Shown here one piece after another: positions 42,433 through 50,691 of a stretch of 64,000 nucleotides of DNA; the stretch's first letter is position 1, and each line of letters opens with the position of its first letter. Source of the stretch: Burkholderiaceae bacterium (GTDB lineage: Bacteria; Pseudomonadota; Gammaproteobacteria; Burkholderiales; Burkholderiaceae_C); contig JAHCKM010000002.1 of the NCBI GenBank assembly GCA_026125795.1, positions 310,001-374,000 on the forward strand. Reading direction: 5' to 3'. The notes beneath the pieces were generated by a model. The model saw only the letters and a program-made list of their open reading frames with translations, was not told where the DNA came from and searched no databases. The position numbers and the translations under genes are program-made.

Positions 42433-43252
42433 GGTCGTTCAGCGTCTGCACCGCGGCGAAACGCCGGTCGTGTGAATCGACCACCGTGGCGCGCAGCTCG
42501 CCCGCACCGCGCGGCAAGAAGTAGAAGCGGAAGTTCGGGTTCTCGCTGATCGAAAAATCGACGTCGGCCGCGAACACCGGCTCGCCCCGGTAAGTGACCT
42601 CCACCTTGCGCACGTAGTGCGCCGGCGTGAACTGCCGCGTGGCCTGGTCCATCGCCAGACCGGAATGGTTCGGGTGCTTGATCGCCAGCTGCGCCAGCAC
42701 GGGCAGCGCGCCGTTCAAGTCGCCGTCGACGCGCAAGCTCATCTGTCCGAGCGTGGCTTCGGCGGCGCGCGCGTCGGTGCCGGCGGGCGCCGAGCAGCCG
42801 CCCGAGGCTTTGACGAAGCGCACCACGCCGTAGAGCTGGCCGTCGCTGGTTTCGGCGATGGCGCGCACGAACGAGTAGTCGTCCACGCGCACGCGCGTCT
42901 CCACCTCGGCGCGGCCGCTGCGCGGCGAGAGCTGGAACACCGCCGAGATCGGCGACGGATTGGCGTCGATCAGCAGGTACAGGCGCGACACGTGATGTGC
43001 GCTGCCGGCCGGCAGCCGCGCACGGATCGCCACCGGCACCACGGCGGCATCGGTGGCGCGCGAAGGCACCTCGAGCGTCAGCAGGCCCGCGGGCGCAGCC
43101 TGGACCGGGCGGCCCTCGAACAGGCTGGCCTGCACCTTCTGCCACACCGGGCTGGCCTGCGGATCGTCGGTGGGCTGCTGCGGCGCCGCGCCCGCCACCT
43201 GTGCGGCCGCAACCGCGGCAGCACCGATGAACGCGCGAACGTGCCAGGCCAT
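42422..43252 (-). CDS. quinoprotein-associated SoxYZ-like carrier protein (first copy)
   Basis: 276 residues. Signal peptide MAWHVRAFIGAAAVAAAQVAGA-AP. SoxY-like half with YVNPS-type segment (LYLLIDANPSPISAVFQL), conserved Cys in KASGGCSAPAGTDARAAEATLGQ, and SoxZ-like half (IKHPNHSGLAMD...HYVRKVEVTYRGEPVFAADVDFSISENPNFRFYFLPRGAGELRATVVDSHD). Known family: quinoprotein dehydrogenase-associated SoxYZ-like carrier. Periplasmic; partner of XoxF/XoxG by context. Confidence 0.86.
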   Translation of the reverse strand: MAWHVRAFIGAAAVAAAQVAGAAPQQPTDDPQASPVWQKVQASLFEGRPVQAAPAGLLTLEVPSRATDAAVVPVAIRARLPAGSAHHVSRLYLLIDANPSPISAVFQLSPRSGRAEVETRVRVDDYSFVRAIAETSDGQLYGVVRFVKASGGCSAPAGTDARAAEATLGQMSLRVDGDLNGALPVLAQLAIKHPNHSGLAMDQATRQFTPAHYVRKVEVTYRGEPVFAADVDFSISENPNFRFYFLPRGAGELRATVVDSHDRRFAAVQTLNDRAR

Positions 43253-43253
43253 G

Positions 43254-43610
43254 TCATCTCTGCGTGATGAAGCAGCTCTTGTAGGCCTGCGACTGCAGCT
43301 CGCGGTAGCGCTTGATCTGCGGCTTGAGCGTCTCGTTGTCGCGCAGGTCGTTGCCGCGTTCGCCGCCGATGCTCATCGCGTTGACGATGGTGCTCATCGT
43401 CACGTATTCGTCGTACTTGACTTCGCGCGCCAGCGCATCGAGCGCGCAGGAGCACTTGTTGATCATCTCGTAGTGCGGCCCCGGGTTGTTCTTGACGCAG
43501 TCCTGCACGTAGATCACACGCTGGGCGGTGGGAAAGTCGTTGGCCATGGCCGCGGCGGCGGCACTGGCCAGCAACGCGATGGCGGCGGCGGACAAGGTCT
43601 TGGTCTTCAT
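43254..43610 (-). CDS. small secreted Cys-containing protein of the xox operon
   Basis: 118 residues from the ATG at 43610, overlapping the previous stop (ATGA). Signal peptide MKTKTLSAAAIALLASAAAAAMA-ND. The mature protein has four cysteines (QDCVKNN, NKCSCALDAL, YKSCFI), suggesting two disulfides in a compact helical protein. I do not recognise a family. Periplasmic, and by operon context probably tied to methanol dehydrogenase function or assembly. Confidence 0.7.
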   Translation of the reverse strand: MKTKTLSAAAIALLASAAAAAMANDFPTAQRVIYVQDCVKNNPGPHYEMINKCSCALDALAREVKYDEYVTMSTIVNAMSIGGERGNDLRDNETLKPQIKRYRELQSQAYKSCFITQR

Positions 43611-44293
43611 TGCAGCGTCATCTCTTCGATCCACAGCGGCGGCGCGCCGCCCTCGGCGTCAACCTGGCTTCTCACGGCGTAGACCCCGCCGGGCACGGCG
43701 TCGGACAAGGTGAAGGTGTAGCGCTTGCCGACCAGCTTGGCAAACCGCTCGCGCAGCGGGTCGTCGACATAGGGCGTGATGCTGAACTGCTGCGCGGCCA
43801 CCGGGCTGCCGCGGTACGGCAGCGTCAGCTCGCGCTTCTCGGCGGACCGGTAGATGGCCATCCGGATGCGCTTGCGAAAGTAGTTCTGCTGCCCCTTGGT
43901 GAGGCGGCTCATCTCGCGGATGTCGCGCTCCAGGAAGTACAGCAGCACCGGGTTGCCTTCAGCCGCTTGCACCTCGGGCAGCGCGAGGCGCCGCTCGCCG
44001 CTGAGAAACTCGGCACTCGCGTTGCAGCATTTGCGGTCGTCGCGCGCCGTCAGCTTGAGCGTGACGCGGTCCTGGAACCCCGGCTCCATCGAGCCACCCT
44101 TGACGTAGCGGTAGTGCAGCGCGGCCGGCGGGCGCACGTTGGCGAGGTGGTTGTCCATGAAGATCGCCTGCTCGGCCGGCGAGTAGTCCTTGGCGGCGCC
44201 CAGCGCACAAGGCCACACAAGCGCGCAGGCCAGCGCGGCGCGGCGCAGCCGAACGGGCGGTGCGCCATCAGCGCTGAGACGTTGCGGCCACAT
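43607..44293 (-). CDS. uncharacterised secreted protein of the xox operon
   Basis: 228 residues, starting 26 bases inside xoxJ. Signal-like segment LRRAALACALVWPCALGAA-KD. Distinctive segments are SPAEQAIFMDNHLANVRPPAALHYRYVKGGSMEPGFQDRVTLKL, DDRKCCNASAEFLSGERRLALPEV and NPVLLYFLERDIREMSRLTKGQQNYFRKRIRMAIY. A CysCys pair (KCC) is notable. No family recognised. Periplasmic by prediction; strict operon coupling to xoxJ and the small Cys protein suggests a role with XoxF. Confidence 0.7.
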   Translation of the reverse strand: MWPQRLSADGAPPVRLRRAALACALVWPCALGAAKDYSPAEQAIFMDNHLANVRPPAALHYRYVKGGSMEPGFQDRVTLKLTARDDRKCCNASAEFLSGERRLALPEVQAAEGNPVLLYFLERDIREMSRLTKGQQNYFRKRIRMAIYRSAEKRELTLPYRGSPVAAQQFSITPYVDDPLRERFAKLVGKRYTFTLSDAVPGGVYAVRSQVDAEGGAPPLWIEEMTLQ

Positions 44294-45116
44294 TCTCGAG
44301 CAGCGGCACGCCGTACTCGCGCAAGATGGCGGTGATCGCAGCCTGCTGCGAATCGATCAACGACTCGACCTGCTGCTTCCACTCGCGTTCGCCGTAGCGC
44401 ACGCCCATCGCCATCTGGTAGTCGAAGCGCACGCCGGGTTCGGACGGCAACGGCACCACGGTCATGCGGGGCGTCTGCACGCGCTTGGCGAAATAACCGG
44501 CGATCGGGCCCCAGACGATGGCCGCGTCGAGCTTGCCGCCCGCGAGGTCCTTCTCGATGATCTCGCCCGGGTACTGGGTGGGATCGGCGTTCATGATCTT
44601 GTACGGCACGCCGCTGTCCTCGAGCCCGTGCTTGGAGAGCCACTCCGACGCCGGGCTGCGGTCGTACACGCCGATGCGCAGCTTGGCGAGCTGGCCCCGA
44701 TCGAGCGCCAGGAAGTCGGCGGCGCTGCGCACCTGATCGAGCCCCTGGCCCTGCGCAAACACCAACGCGTATGTCGATCGGTAGTACGGCTTGGTGACCG
44801 AGACCTGGTCAAAACCCACCGGCACGCCCATCACGATGTCGCACGGATAGTCCTGCCCGGGCAGCTTGTAGCGCAGCGTGTTGCGGATGAACGCCAGGCG
44901 CTGCGGAAACGAGTAGTACGTGACCGGCAGGCCGAGCGCCTTGCCGAACACCTCGGCGATGCGGTTCTCGATGCCTTCGCCGCGCGTGTTGGAGAACGGC
45001 AGGTTGTTCGGATCCTGGCACACGCGCAACGCCTTGCGCGGCGCCGCATCTTGCGCGCCGCCGGCGCCGGCGCCCAGCGCGAGGGCGGCTGCAGCGATGA
45101 CGTGGACGAGCTTCAT
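44268..45116 (-). CDS. xoxJ: XoxJ periplasmic binding-like protein
   Basis: 282 residues, ATGA-coupled to xoxG. Signal peptide MKLVHVIAAAALALGAGAGGAQ. Solute-binding-protein fold: ALRVCQDPNNLPFSNTRGEGIENRIAEVFGKALGLPVTYYSFPQRLAFIRNTL, CDIVMGVPVGFDQVSVTKPYYRSTYALVFA, GKLDAAIVWGPIAGYFAK. XoxJ/MxaJ proteins bind apo-methanol dehydrogenase and are thought to help its activation. Gene order xoxF-G-J is canonical. Confidence 0.93.
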   Translation of the reverse strand: MKLVHVIAAAALALGAGAGGAQDAAPRKALRVCQDPNNLPFSNTRGEGIENRIAEVFGKALGLPVTYYSFPQRLAFIRNTLRYKLPGQDYPCDIVMGVPVGFDQVSVTKPYYRSTYALVFAQGQGLDQVRSAADFLALDRGQLAKLRIGVYDRSPASEWLSKHGLEDSGVPYKIMNADPTQYPGEIIEKDLAGGKLDAAIVWGPIAGYFAKRVQTPRMTVVPLPSEPGVRFDYQMAMGVRYGEREWKQQVESLIDSQQAAITAILREYGVPLLENVAATSQR

Positions 45117-45502
45117 GGCATCGGCTGCACCTTGGCACGCGTGATCGCGCCGTCGGAGCGGCCCTTCAGGTACGCGTACAGGTTGTCCATGTTGCTCATC
45201 ACGATCGGGCTGTTGCCGAAGCTCTGCATGCCCTTGTCGAGCCGGCCGTCGCGCACGGTCTTGACGAACTCTTCCTTGGTCAATGTCTTCATCCGCTCCA
45301 GCAGCGACGGGCCGACCAGCCCTTCCTGGTTGGCGCCGTGGCAGCGGTCGCAGGCCGCGGCGCGCCAGGCGCGGAAACCTTCCATCGTCTTGGCGTCGAC
45401 CTTGTAGCCGTCGACCACCTTGTACAGCGGCGCGTCCGCCGCCGCAGGGCATGCTCCTGCGACCAACAGCGCCAGCAGGGACACCTGTCTCTTCACCATC
45501 AT
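45113..45502 (-). CDS. xoxG: cytochrome c XoxG, electron acceptor of XoxF
   Basis: 129 residues from the first of tandem ATGs, with GAGGAAG upstream. Signal peptide to about residue 23. One haem-c motif ACDRCHG (Cys51, Cys54, His55); EGLVGPSLLERM and GMQSFGNSPIVMSNMDNLYAYLKGRSDG supply the distal Met region. Single-haem periplasmic cytochrome that accepts electrons from XoxF. Between xoxF and xoxJ; the 74-bp gap from xoxF holds a G/C hairpin. Confidence 0.94.
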   Translation of the reverse strand: MMVKRQVSLLALLVAGACPAAADAPLYKVVDGYKVDAKTMEGFRAWRAAACDRCHGANQEGLVGPSLLERMKTLTKEEFVKTVRDGRLDKGMQSFGNSPIVMSNMDNLYAYLKGRSDGAITRAKVQPMP

Positions 45503-45576
45503 CGTTGGGACTTCCTCGTAAGAAAAAGGGGGACGGGGCCCGACGGCACCATCCCCCGTTGCTGCTTTCCGGTTCT
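45503..45576 (-). other. xoxF-xoxG intergenic hairpin region
   Basis: Contains ACGGGG..CCCCGT (45526-45552) within a GGGGGA..TCCCCC context that can fold into a GC stem. As in many dehydrogenase operons this could stabilise the xoxF message or partly terminate before xoxG, giving more XoxF than cytochrome. Inference only. Confidence 0.45.
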
Positions 45577-47397
45577 TCAGTTGGGCAACGTGAAGACGGT
45601 CAGCGAGCCACCGAGTTCGGTGTACTGATTCAGCTCGCGATAGCCGCCCACGGCGCCCAGGCCGTCGGTGTCCTTCTCCAGGCCGGCCGCCATGCCGATG
45701 CCGGCCCAGCCGCCGATGCCGGAGAACACGCCGATGTACTGCTTGCCCTTGTGCTCGTACGAGAACACGTTGCCGATGATCCCCGAGGGCGTCTTGAACT
45801 TGAACAGTTCCTTGGTGATGTCCTTCTTGTCCACGCACTTCAGGTAACCCTCGAGCGTGCCGTAGCAGCTCAGGCCGCCCGCTGTGTTGAGCGAGCCGCT
45901 CCACACCGAGAACTTCTCGGGCTTGCTCTGCACGATCTTGCCGGTGCCGGCGTTCCAGGTGATGAAGTTGCCCATGCCGCCGTGGCTTCCCGGCGCCGGG
46001 AACATCGACAGCGTGGCGCCCACGTACGGCTGGCCCGCGGTGTACTCCACCTTGAACGGCTCGTAGTCCATGCAGACGTGGTTGGTCGGCACGTAGAACA
46101 GCTTGGTTTCGGGGTCGTACGACGCCGGCTGCTGGTCCTTGGTGCCCAACGCCGCCGGGCAGACGCCCTTGGTGTTGACGTCAGGACCGTTCTTCGCCGT
46201 GCTGTACTTGGCCACCACCTGCGGCCGGCCGGTCTTCATGTCGACGTGCGTCGCCCAGTTGACCTTGGGGTCGTACTTCTCGGCCACCAGCAGCGCGCCG
46301 GTGACGCGGTCCATTGTGTAGGCGAAGCCGTTGCGGTCAAAGTGCACCAGCGCCTTGGTCGGCTTGCCCTTGACGTCGATGTCGGCCAGGATCATCTCGT
46401 TGACGCCGTCGAAGTCCCACTCGTCGAACGGGGTCATCTGGTACACCCACTTGGCCATGCCGGTGTCGACGTCACGCGCGAAGATGGTCATCGACCACTT
46501 GTTGTCGCCGGGGCGCTGCGCCGGGTTCCAGGTGCTGGGGTTGCCGGTGCCGTAGTACATCAGGTTCAACGCCTTGTCGTAGCTGTACCAGCCCCAGGTG
46601 GTGCCGCCGCCGATCTTCCACTGGTCGCCCTTCCAGGTCTTGAGCGACGAGTCCTTGCCCACCGGCTTCATCGCGCCGTCGGTCCAGGTCATGGTCTTCT
46701 GGGGGTCGATCAGCATCTCGTTGTCGGGGCCGACGCTGTAGCCCTTCCAGGCCAGCTTGCCGTCGGACAGGTTGTACGCCGCGATGAAGCCGCGCACGCC
46801 CCACTCGCCGCCCGAGATGCCGGTGATCACCTTGTCCTTGAAGATATGCGGCGCATTGGTGTTGACGGCACCCAGCTTGGGATCGCCGTTCTTCACGTCC
46901 CAGATCTTCTTGCCGGTCTGCGCGTCGAGCGCCACCAGCATGCTGTCGGCCTGCTGCAGGATCACCTTGCCCTCGGCATAGGCCAGCCCGCGGTTGACGG
47001 TGTCGCAGCACATCTGCGGGATCACCGCCGGATCCTGCTTGGGCTCGTACTTCCACTTGATCTTCTGCGTGTCGAGGTCGATCGCAAAGACCTTGTTGGG
47101 GAACGGCGAGTGCAGGTACATCGTGCCGTCGATCACCAGCGGCGAACCTTCGTGGCCGCGCAGCACGCCGGTGGAGAAGGTCCACGCCACCTGCATCTTG
47201 CCGACGTTGCTCGTGTTGATCTGGTTCAGCTTGCTGTAGCGCTGGTTGTACATGTCGCCAGCCTGCATCGCCCAGTTCTTCTCGTTGGCGACGTTTTTCT
47301 CCACGTCGGCGTTGGCCAGCGCCGCACCGGGCGCCACCACGATGGCCAGCCCCAGGCGCAACCACGCGGGGCTTTGGAAGTGCCTTGAAAGTCGCAT
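45577..47397 (-). CDS. xoxF: lanthanide-dependent methanol dehydrogenase XoxF
   Basis: 606 residues from the ATG at 47397, with AAGGAGACA upstream; signal peptide to [13 protein letters not shown] beta-propeller dehydrogenase with the adjacent Cys pair QMCCDTV (130-131) of methanol dehydrogenases and many W-docking motifs. The active-site segment is [13 protein letters not shown]: catalytic Asp328 followed two residues later by Asp330. MxaF has Ala at that second position; Asp there is the accepted hallmark of lanthanide (XoxF) enzymes. Periplasmic; oxidises methanol and passes electrons to XoxG. First gene of a nine-gene operon. Confidence 0.98.
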   Translation of the reverse strand: MRLSRHFQSPAWLRLGLAIVVAPGAALANADVEKNVANEKNWAMQAGDMYNQRYSKLNQINTSNVGKMQVAWTFSTGVLRGHEGSPLVIDGTMYLHSPFPNKVFAIDLDTQKIKWKYEPKQDPAVIPQMCCDTVNRGLAYAEGKVILQQADSMLVALDAQTGKKIWDVKNGDPKLGAVNTNAPHIFKDKVITGISGGEWGVRGFIAAYNLSDGKLAWKGYSVGPDNEMLIDPQKTMTWTDGAMKPVGKDSSLKTWKGDQWKIGGGTTWGWYSYDKALNLMYYGTGNPSTWNPAQRPGDNKWSMTIFARDVDTGMAKWVYQMTPFDEWDFDGVNEMILADIDVKGKPTKALVHFDRNGFAYTMDRVTGALLVAEKYDPKVNWATHVDMKTGRPQVVAKYSTAKNGPDVNTKGVCPAALGTKDQQPASYDPETKLFYVPTNHVCMDYEPFKVEYTAGQPYVGATLSMFPAPGSHGGMGNFITWNAGTGKIVQSKPEKFSVWSGSLNTAGGLSCYGTLEGYLKCVDKKDITKELFKFKTPSGIIGNVFSYEHKGKQYIGVFSGIGGWAGIGMAAGLEKDTDGLGAVGGYRELNQYTELGGSLTVFTLPN

Positions 47398-47708
47398 CGA
47401 TGTCTCCTTGTTGAATGACCGCAGTCCGATCGCGCGGTGACAACCGCACCAAGTGCCTCGCGACCCGGGGCTCGGTGAGGGCCGAACCGCAAGTTCTGCG
47501 CCTGCCGTTGGCGGCATGCCGCGAGCGCCTTCGACGCAAGCTGCGCCGCAGCGACGCGCAGCCCAGTGCGGCGCCGCGTGGCGGCGCTCCGGCTAGGGAT
47601 CGCACGGATAGGGAAAGTACCGGCCGAAAGCCGCTGAGCGGGCCGCTTCTGCCAGCGGCGGCGGCGCCGCTTTGACAAGGTGCGCCGATTCCGTGTCAAT
47701 CACTTCGC

Positions 47709-47718
47709 GACACAGTGT
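47709..47718 (+). promoter_or_regulatory. GACACAGTGT motif (copy 3 of 3), moxR promoter
   Basis: Same 10-mer as at 11692 and 27938; its first base is 54 bases upstream of the -24 box, identical to the fhc arrangement. Confidence 0.6.
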
Positions 47719-47762
47719 TTCACCGCCTCGCGGCGTGGCGGCACGCGGTGACGCGCCCGAAT

Positions 47763-47778
47763 CGGCTCGGCTCTTGCA
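47763..47778 (+). promoter_or_regulatory. sigma-54 promoter of the moxR-mxaSACKL operon
   Basis: CGGCTC-GGCTC-TTGCA: GG and GC doublets are 10 bases apart and the -12 half is perfect. Predicted start near 47789 leaves a 26-base leader with an AGGA site before the moxR ATG (47815). Confidence 0.75.
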
Positions 47779-47814
47779 TGGCGCTGCCGTTGCCGCGAAA
47801 GCATAGGAACGTGG

Positions 47815-48837
47815 ATGGATCGAAACGACGCGCTGCTGGCCGACTGGCGGGTGCGCGCGCTGACGCTGGAGGACGAGGTGGGCAAGGCCGTGGTCGGCCT
47901 GCGCCGCAGCCTGCGGCTGGTCACCGTGGCGGTCTTCGCGCGCGGCCACGTGCTGCTGCAAGGCGATGTCGGCGTCGGCAAGACCACCTTGCTGCGCGCC
48001 TTCGCCCGCGTGCTGGGCGGCGCCTTCGCGCGCATCGAGGGCACGGTCGACCTGATGCCCAACGACTTGATCTACCACACCTACATCAGCGAGGAGGGAC
48101 GTCCGGCGGTGGAGCCCGGCCCGCTGATCGGCCACGGCGAGGCGCTGGCGATCTTCTTCTTCAACGAGATCAACCGGGCCCGGCCGCAGGTGCACGCCTT
48201 GCTGCTGCGCGCCATGGCCGAGCGCTGCGTGTCGGCGTTCAACCGCCAGTTCACCTTTCCGCACCTGCTGGTGTTCGCCGACCGCAACCGCGTCGAGCGC
48301 GAAGAGACCTTCGAGATCTCGGCCGCTGCGCGCGACCGCTTCATGCTGGAGATCGCCATCGACGCGCCGGCCGACGATGCGGCGCGCCGCGCGCTGTTGT
48401 TCGACCCGCGCTTCCACGACACCGAGCGCTTGCTCGGCGACCTGGCGCCGGGGCTGCTGCCGCACCACGAGCTCAACGGCCTGGCCGAGCGCATCCAGCG
48501 CAGCGTGCAGGTGTCGGACACGCTGCAGGCCTACGCGCTGTCGCTGTGGCGTGCCAGCGCGGCACCGCACGAGTTCGGCGTCAAGCTGTCGGATGTCGAC
48601 ACCGCGCAGCTGATGCTGGCCGGGGCCAGCCCGCGCGGCATGAGCCTGCTGCTGCGCGCCGCGCGCACGGCGGCGTGGCTCGAGAACCGGCTCTACGTGA
48701 CGCCGGAAGACGTGCAGTCGGTGTTCGTCGAAGCGATCGCGCACCGCCTGTGCCTGCAGCCGGTGTACGAGCTGCATCGCGCCGCGCTCGTGCCGCGTCT
48801 GATGTCCGGCATCGTGGCCGCGGTGGCGGCGCCTTGA
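47815..48837 (+). CDS. moxR: MoxR-family AAA+ ATPase
   Basis: 340 residues. Walker A QGDVGVGKTTLL (Gly50-Thr57), Walker B AIFFFNEINRARPQVHALLLRAM, sensor-1 LLVFADRNRVEREETFEISAAARDRF. MoxR (MxaR) ATPases act with VWA-domain partners to mature metalloenzymes; in methanol dehydrogenase clusters they are linked to metal insertion. First gene of moxR-mxaS-A-C-K-L. Divergent from xoxF. Confidence 0.93.
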   Translation: MDRNDALLADWRVRALTLEDEVGKAVVGLRRSLRLVTVAVFARGHVLLQGDVGVGKTTLLRAFARVLGGAFARIEGTVDLMPNDLIYHTYISEEGRPAVEPGPLIGHGEALAIFFFNEINRARPQVHALLLRAMAERCVSAFNRQFTFPHLLVFADRNRVEREETFEISAAARDRFMLEIAIDAPADDAARRALLFDPRFHDTERLLGDLAPGLLPHHELNGLAERIQRSVQVSDTLQAYALSLWRASAAPHEFGVKLSDVDTAQLMLAGASPRGMSLLLRAARTAAWLENRLYVTPEDVQSVFVEAIAHRLCLQPVYELHRAALVPRLMSGIVAAVAAP

Positions 48838-48853
48838 GCGTGTGGCACGCACG

Positions 48854-49699
48854 ATGAAGCCGATCCGCGAGGTGCACTACCGCATCGCCGGCGCGGCTGC
48901 CGGCTTGTTCCCCGGCGCGCACCGCAGCCGCAGCGGCGACGGCGGCTTCGAGTTTCGCGGCCACGCCGCGCTGCACGATGCGCCCGACGCGAGGCGCCTC
49001 GACCTGCACGCCAGCCTGCGCGACCCGCTGGGCGGATGGATGGTGCGCCTGTCGAGCGAGCGCCGCTCGATCCCGGTGGCGCTGGTGGCCGACCTGTCGG
49101 CGTCCATGGGCTTCGAGGGCACGCTGCGCAAGCTCGACGTGCTGGCCGATTTCACCGCGAGCCTGGCCTGGTCGGCGGCGCGCAACGGCGACAGCTTTGG
49201 CTTCGTGGGTTGCGACGAGCGCGTGCGCGAGGACCTCCTGCTGCCGCAGACGCGCCGGCGCGGCGCCGGCCTGGCGCTGGCGGCCGCGCTGCGCTCGCTG
49301 CGCTTGAGCGGGCGCTCGGCGCGTGGCCTGCACGATGCGCATCGCCACCTGCCGGCGCGGCGCGCGCTGCTGTTCCTGCTGTCGGACTTTCATCTGCCGC
49401 TGGCCGAGGTGGCGCGCGTGCTGGCCGGCCTGGCTGCGCACGACGTGGTGCCGGTCGTGTTGTGGCAGCCGGAGGAGTTCGCGTTGAGCGCGCCGCACGC
49501 GCTGGCGCAGGTGCAGGAGCCCGAGAGCGGCGAACGCCGCTGGCTGTGGTGGCGCCCGGCGCTGCGCGAGCGCTGGCGCGCGGCCCACGCGGCGCGCCGC
49601 GCGGCGCTGCTGCAGCTGTTTCTGGCGCAGCGGCTGGCGCCGCTGTGGATCGAGGGCGCGTTCGATGCCGACGCGGTGACGCGTCACTTCATGAGATGA
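48854..49699 (+). CDS. mxaS: MxaS-like DUF58 protein
   Basis: 281 residues from the ATG at 48854 (a GTG at 48842 is in frame). DUF58 features: GDGGFEFRGHAALHDAPDARRLDLHASLRDPLGGWMVRLSSERRSIPVALVADLSASMGFEG, an altered MIDAS (DLSASM), then ALLFLLSDFHLPLAEVARVL. MxaS is the usual partner of MoxR in methanol dehydrogenase maturation. Overlaps mxaA by 4 bases. Confidence 0.88.
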   Translation: MKPIREVHYRIAGAAAGLFPGAHRSRSGDGGFEFRGHAALHDAPDARRLDLHASLRDPLGGWMVRLSSERRSIPVALVADLSASMGFEGTLRKLDVLADFTASLAWSAARNGDSFGFVGCDERVREDLLLPQTRRRGAGLALAAALRSLRLSGRSARGLHDAHRHLPARRALLFLLSDFHLPLAEVARVLAGLAAHDVVPVVLWQPEEFALSAPHALAQVQEPESGERRWLWWRPALRERWRAAHAARRAALLQLFLAQRLAPLWIEGAFDADAVTRHFMR

Positions 49700-50691
49700 A
49701 GCCCCCACGCTCGCTGGCGGTTGCTGCACTCGGTGCCGTCTTGGCGTTGGCGCACGGCCAGGACGCGCGTACCCCCGGGGTCCGCGTGGAGGCCGGCGAG
49801 CCGCGCGCCTTCGGCTACCAGATCGGCGACGCCGTGGAGCGCCACGTCACCGTGCATGCGAGCGCGGGCTGGCAGCTCGACGAGAGCTCGCTGCCGCGGG
49901 CCGGCGCACGCGGCGGCGCGCTGGAACTGCGCCGCGTGATCGCGAGCTCGCACGCCGAAGACGACGGGCGGCGCCACGAGCTTCACTTGCGGTACCAGGT
50001 GTTCATCTCGCCGACGTCGGTGCGCACCTTCGAGACACCGACGTTTCGCCTGCGCTTCATCGGACCGCAGCGCAGCGAAGAGCTGCGGGTCGAAGGCTGG
50101 CCGGTCACCGTGGCGCCGTTGCTGCCGGAAGCGGTGTCGCCGCGCCGCGGTCTCGGCGATCTGCGGCCGGACCGCGCGCCGCCGTTGATCGACGACCGCG
50201 CACCGCGACTGCGCCTGCTGGCCTGCGCGGTGGCGGCGCTGGTGTTGTTGGGCGCGTTGGCTCTGGTGCATTTCGGCGCGCCCTGGCGCGCCGCGCGCCA
50301 CCAGCCCTTTGGGCGCGCATGGCGGCAACTGCGACGCCTGCCGCCGGACGGCAGCGCCGCGCAGTGGCGAGCGGCGTGCAAGACCGTGCACGATGCGCTG
50401 AACCGCTGCGCCGGCGAGGTGCTGTTCGAGTCCGGCCTGGATCGCTTCGTGGCTGCGCGTCCGGCCTTTGCGACACTGCGCGAGGACCTCGCGCAGTTTC
50501 TGCAGGTCTCGCGCGAGGAGTTCTTTGCCAGGTCTGCACAGGAGGCGCGCAACCTGCCTTGGCTGGTGGCGCTGTGCCGGCGCTGCGCGGATGCCGAGCG
50601 CGGCTTTGCGCCGCGCCGCGCCGAGCGCGGCTTTTCCCAGAGCCGCGCCGAGCGCGGCTTTGCCGTGCCGCACGAAAGTCGCCTGCGATGA
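49696..50691 (+). CDS. mxaA: MxaA-like membrane protein with 9-residue C-terminal repeats
   Basis: 331 residues. Signal peptide (MKPPRSLAVAALGAVLALAHGQ), a periplasmic beta-rich domain, one membrane segment (LRLLACAVAALVLLGALALVHF, about 178-199) and a cytoplasmic C-terminal domain (RQLRRLPPDGSAAQWRAACKTVHDALNRC). MxaA is required for methanol dehydrogenase metal assembly in other methylotrophs. The last 30 residues are three tandem 9-residue units (AERGFAPRR, AERGFSQSR, AERGFAVPH) that look recently acquired. Coupled to mxaS and mxaC. Confidence 0.85.
   Translation: MKPPRSLAVAALGAVLALAHGQDARTPGVRVEAGEPRAFGYQIGDAVERHVTVHASAGWQLDESSLPRAGARGGALELRRVIASSHAEDDGRRHELHLRYQVFISPTSVRTFETPTFRLRFIGPQRSEELRVEGWPVTVAPLLPEAVSPRRGLGDLRPDRAPPLIDDRAPRLRLLACAVAALVLLGALALVHFGAPWRAARHQPFGRAWRQLRRLPPDGSAAQWRAACKTVHDALNRCAGEVLFESGLDRFVAARPAFATLREDLAQFLQVSREEFFARSAQEARNLPWLVALCRRCADAERGFAPRRAERGFSQSRAERGFAVPHESRLR
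50593..50673 (+). repeat. 27-bp tandem repeat at the mxaA 3' end
   Basis: GCCGAGCGCGGCTTT recurs at 50593, 50620 and 50647, giving three in-frame 27-bp units at the extreme C-terminus of MxaA. The unit resembles short dispersed repeats between genes in this window (GAGCGAGCAAAGCCGCGG near 35600). Confidence 0.8.

Larger units (their letters stand above)
47398..47814. promoter_or_regulatory. xoxF/moxR divergent control region
   Basis: 417 bp between the divergent xox and mox operons. Toward moxR it holds the GACACAGTGT motif and sigma-54 promoter listed separately. Upstream of those, TTGACA-N16-TGTCAA (47672-47699) is a perfect inverted repeat that could bind a second regulator. A clear xoxF promoter is not visible, though the TTGACA of this repeat read on the minus strand could be a -35. 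Confidence 0.55.
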
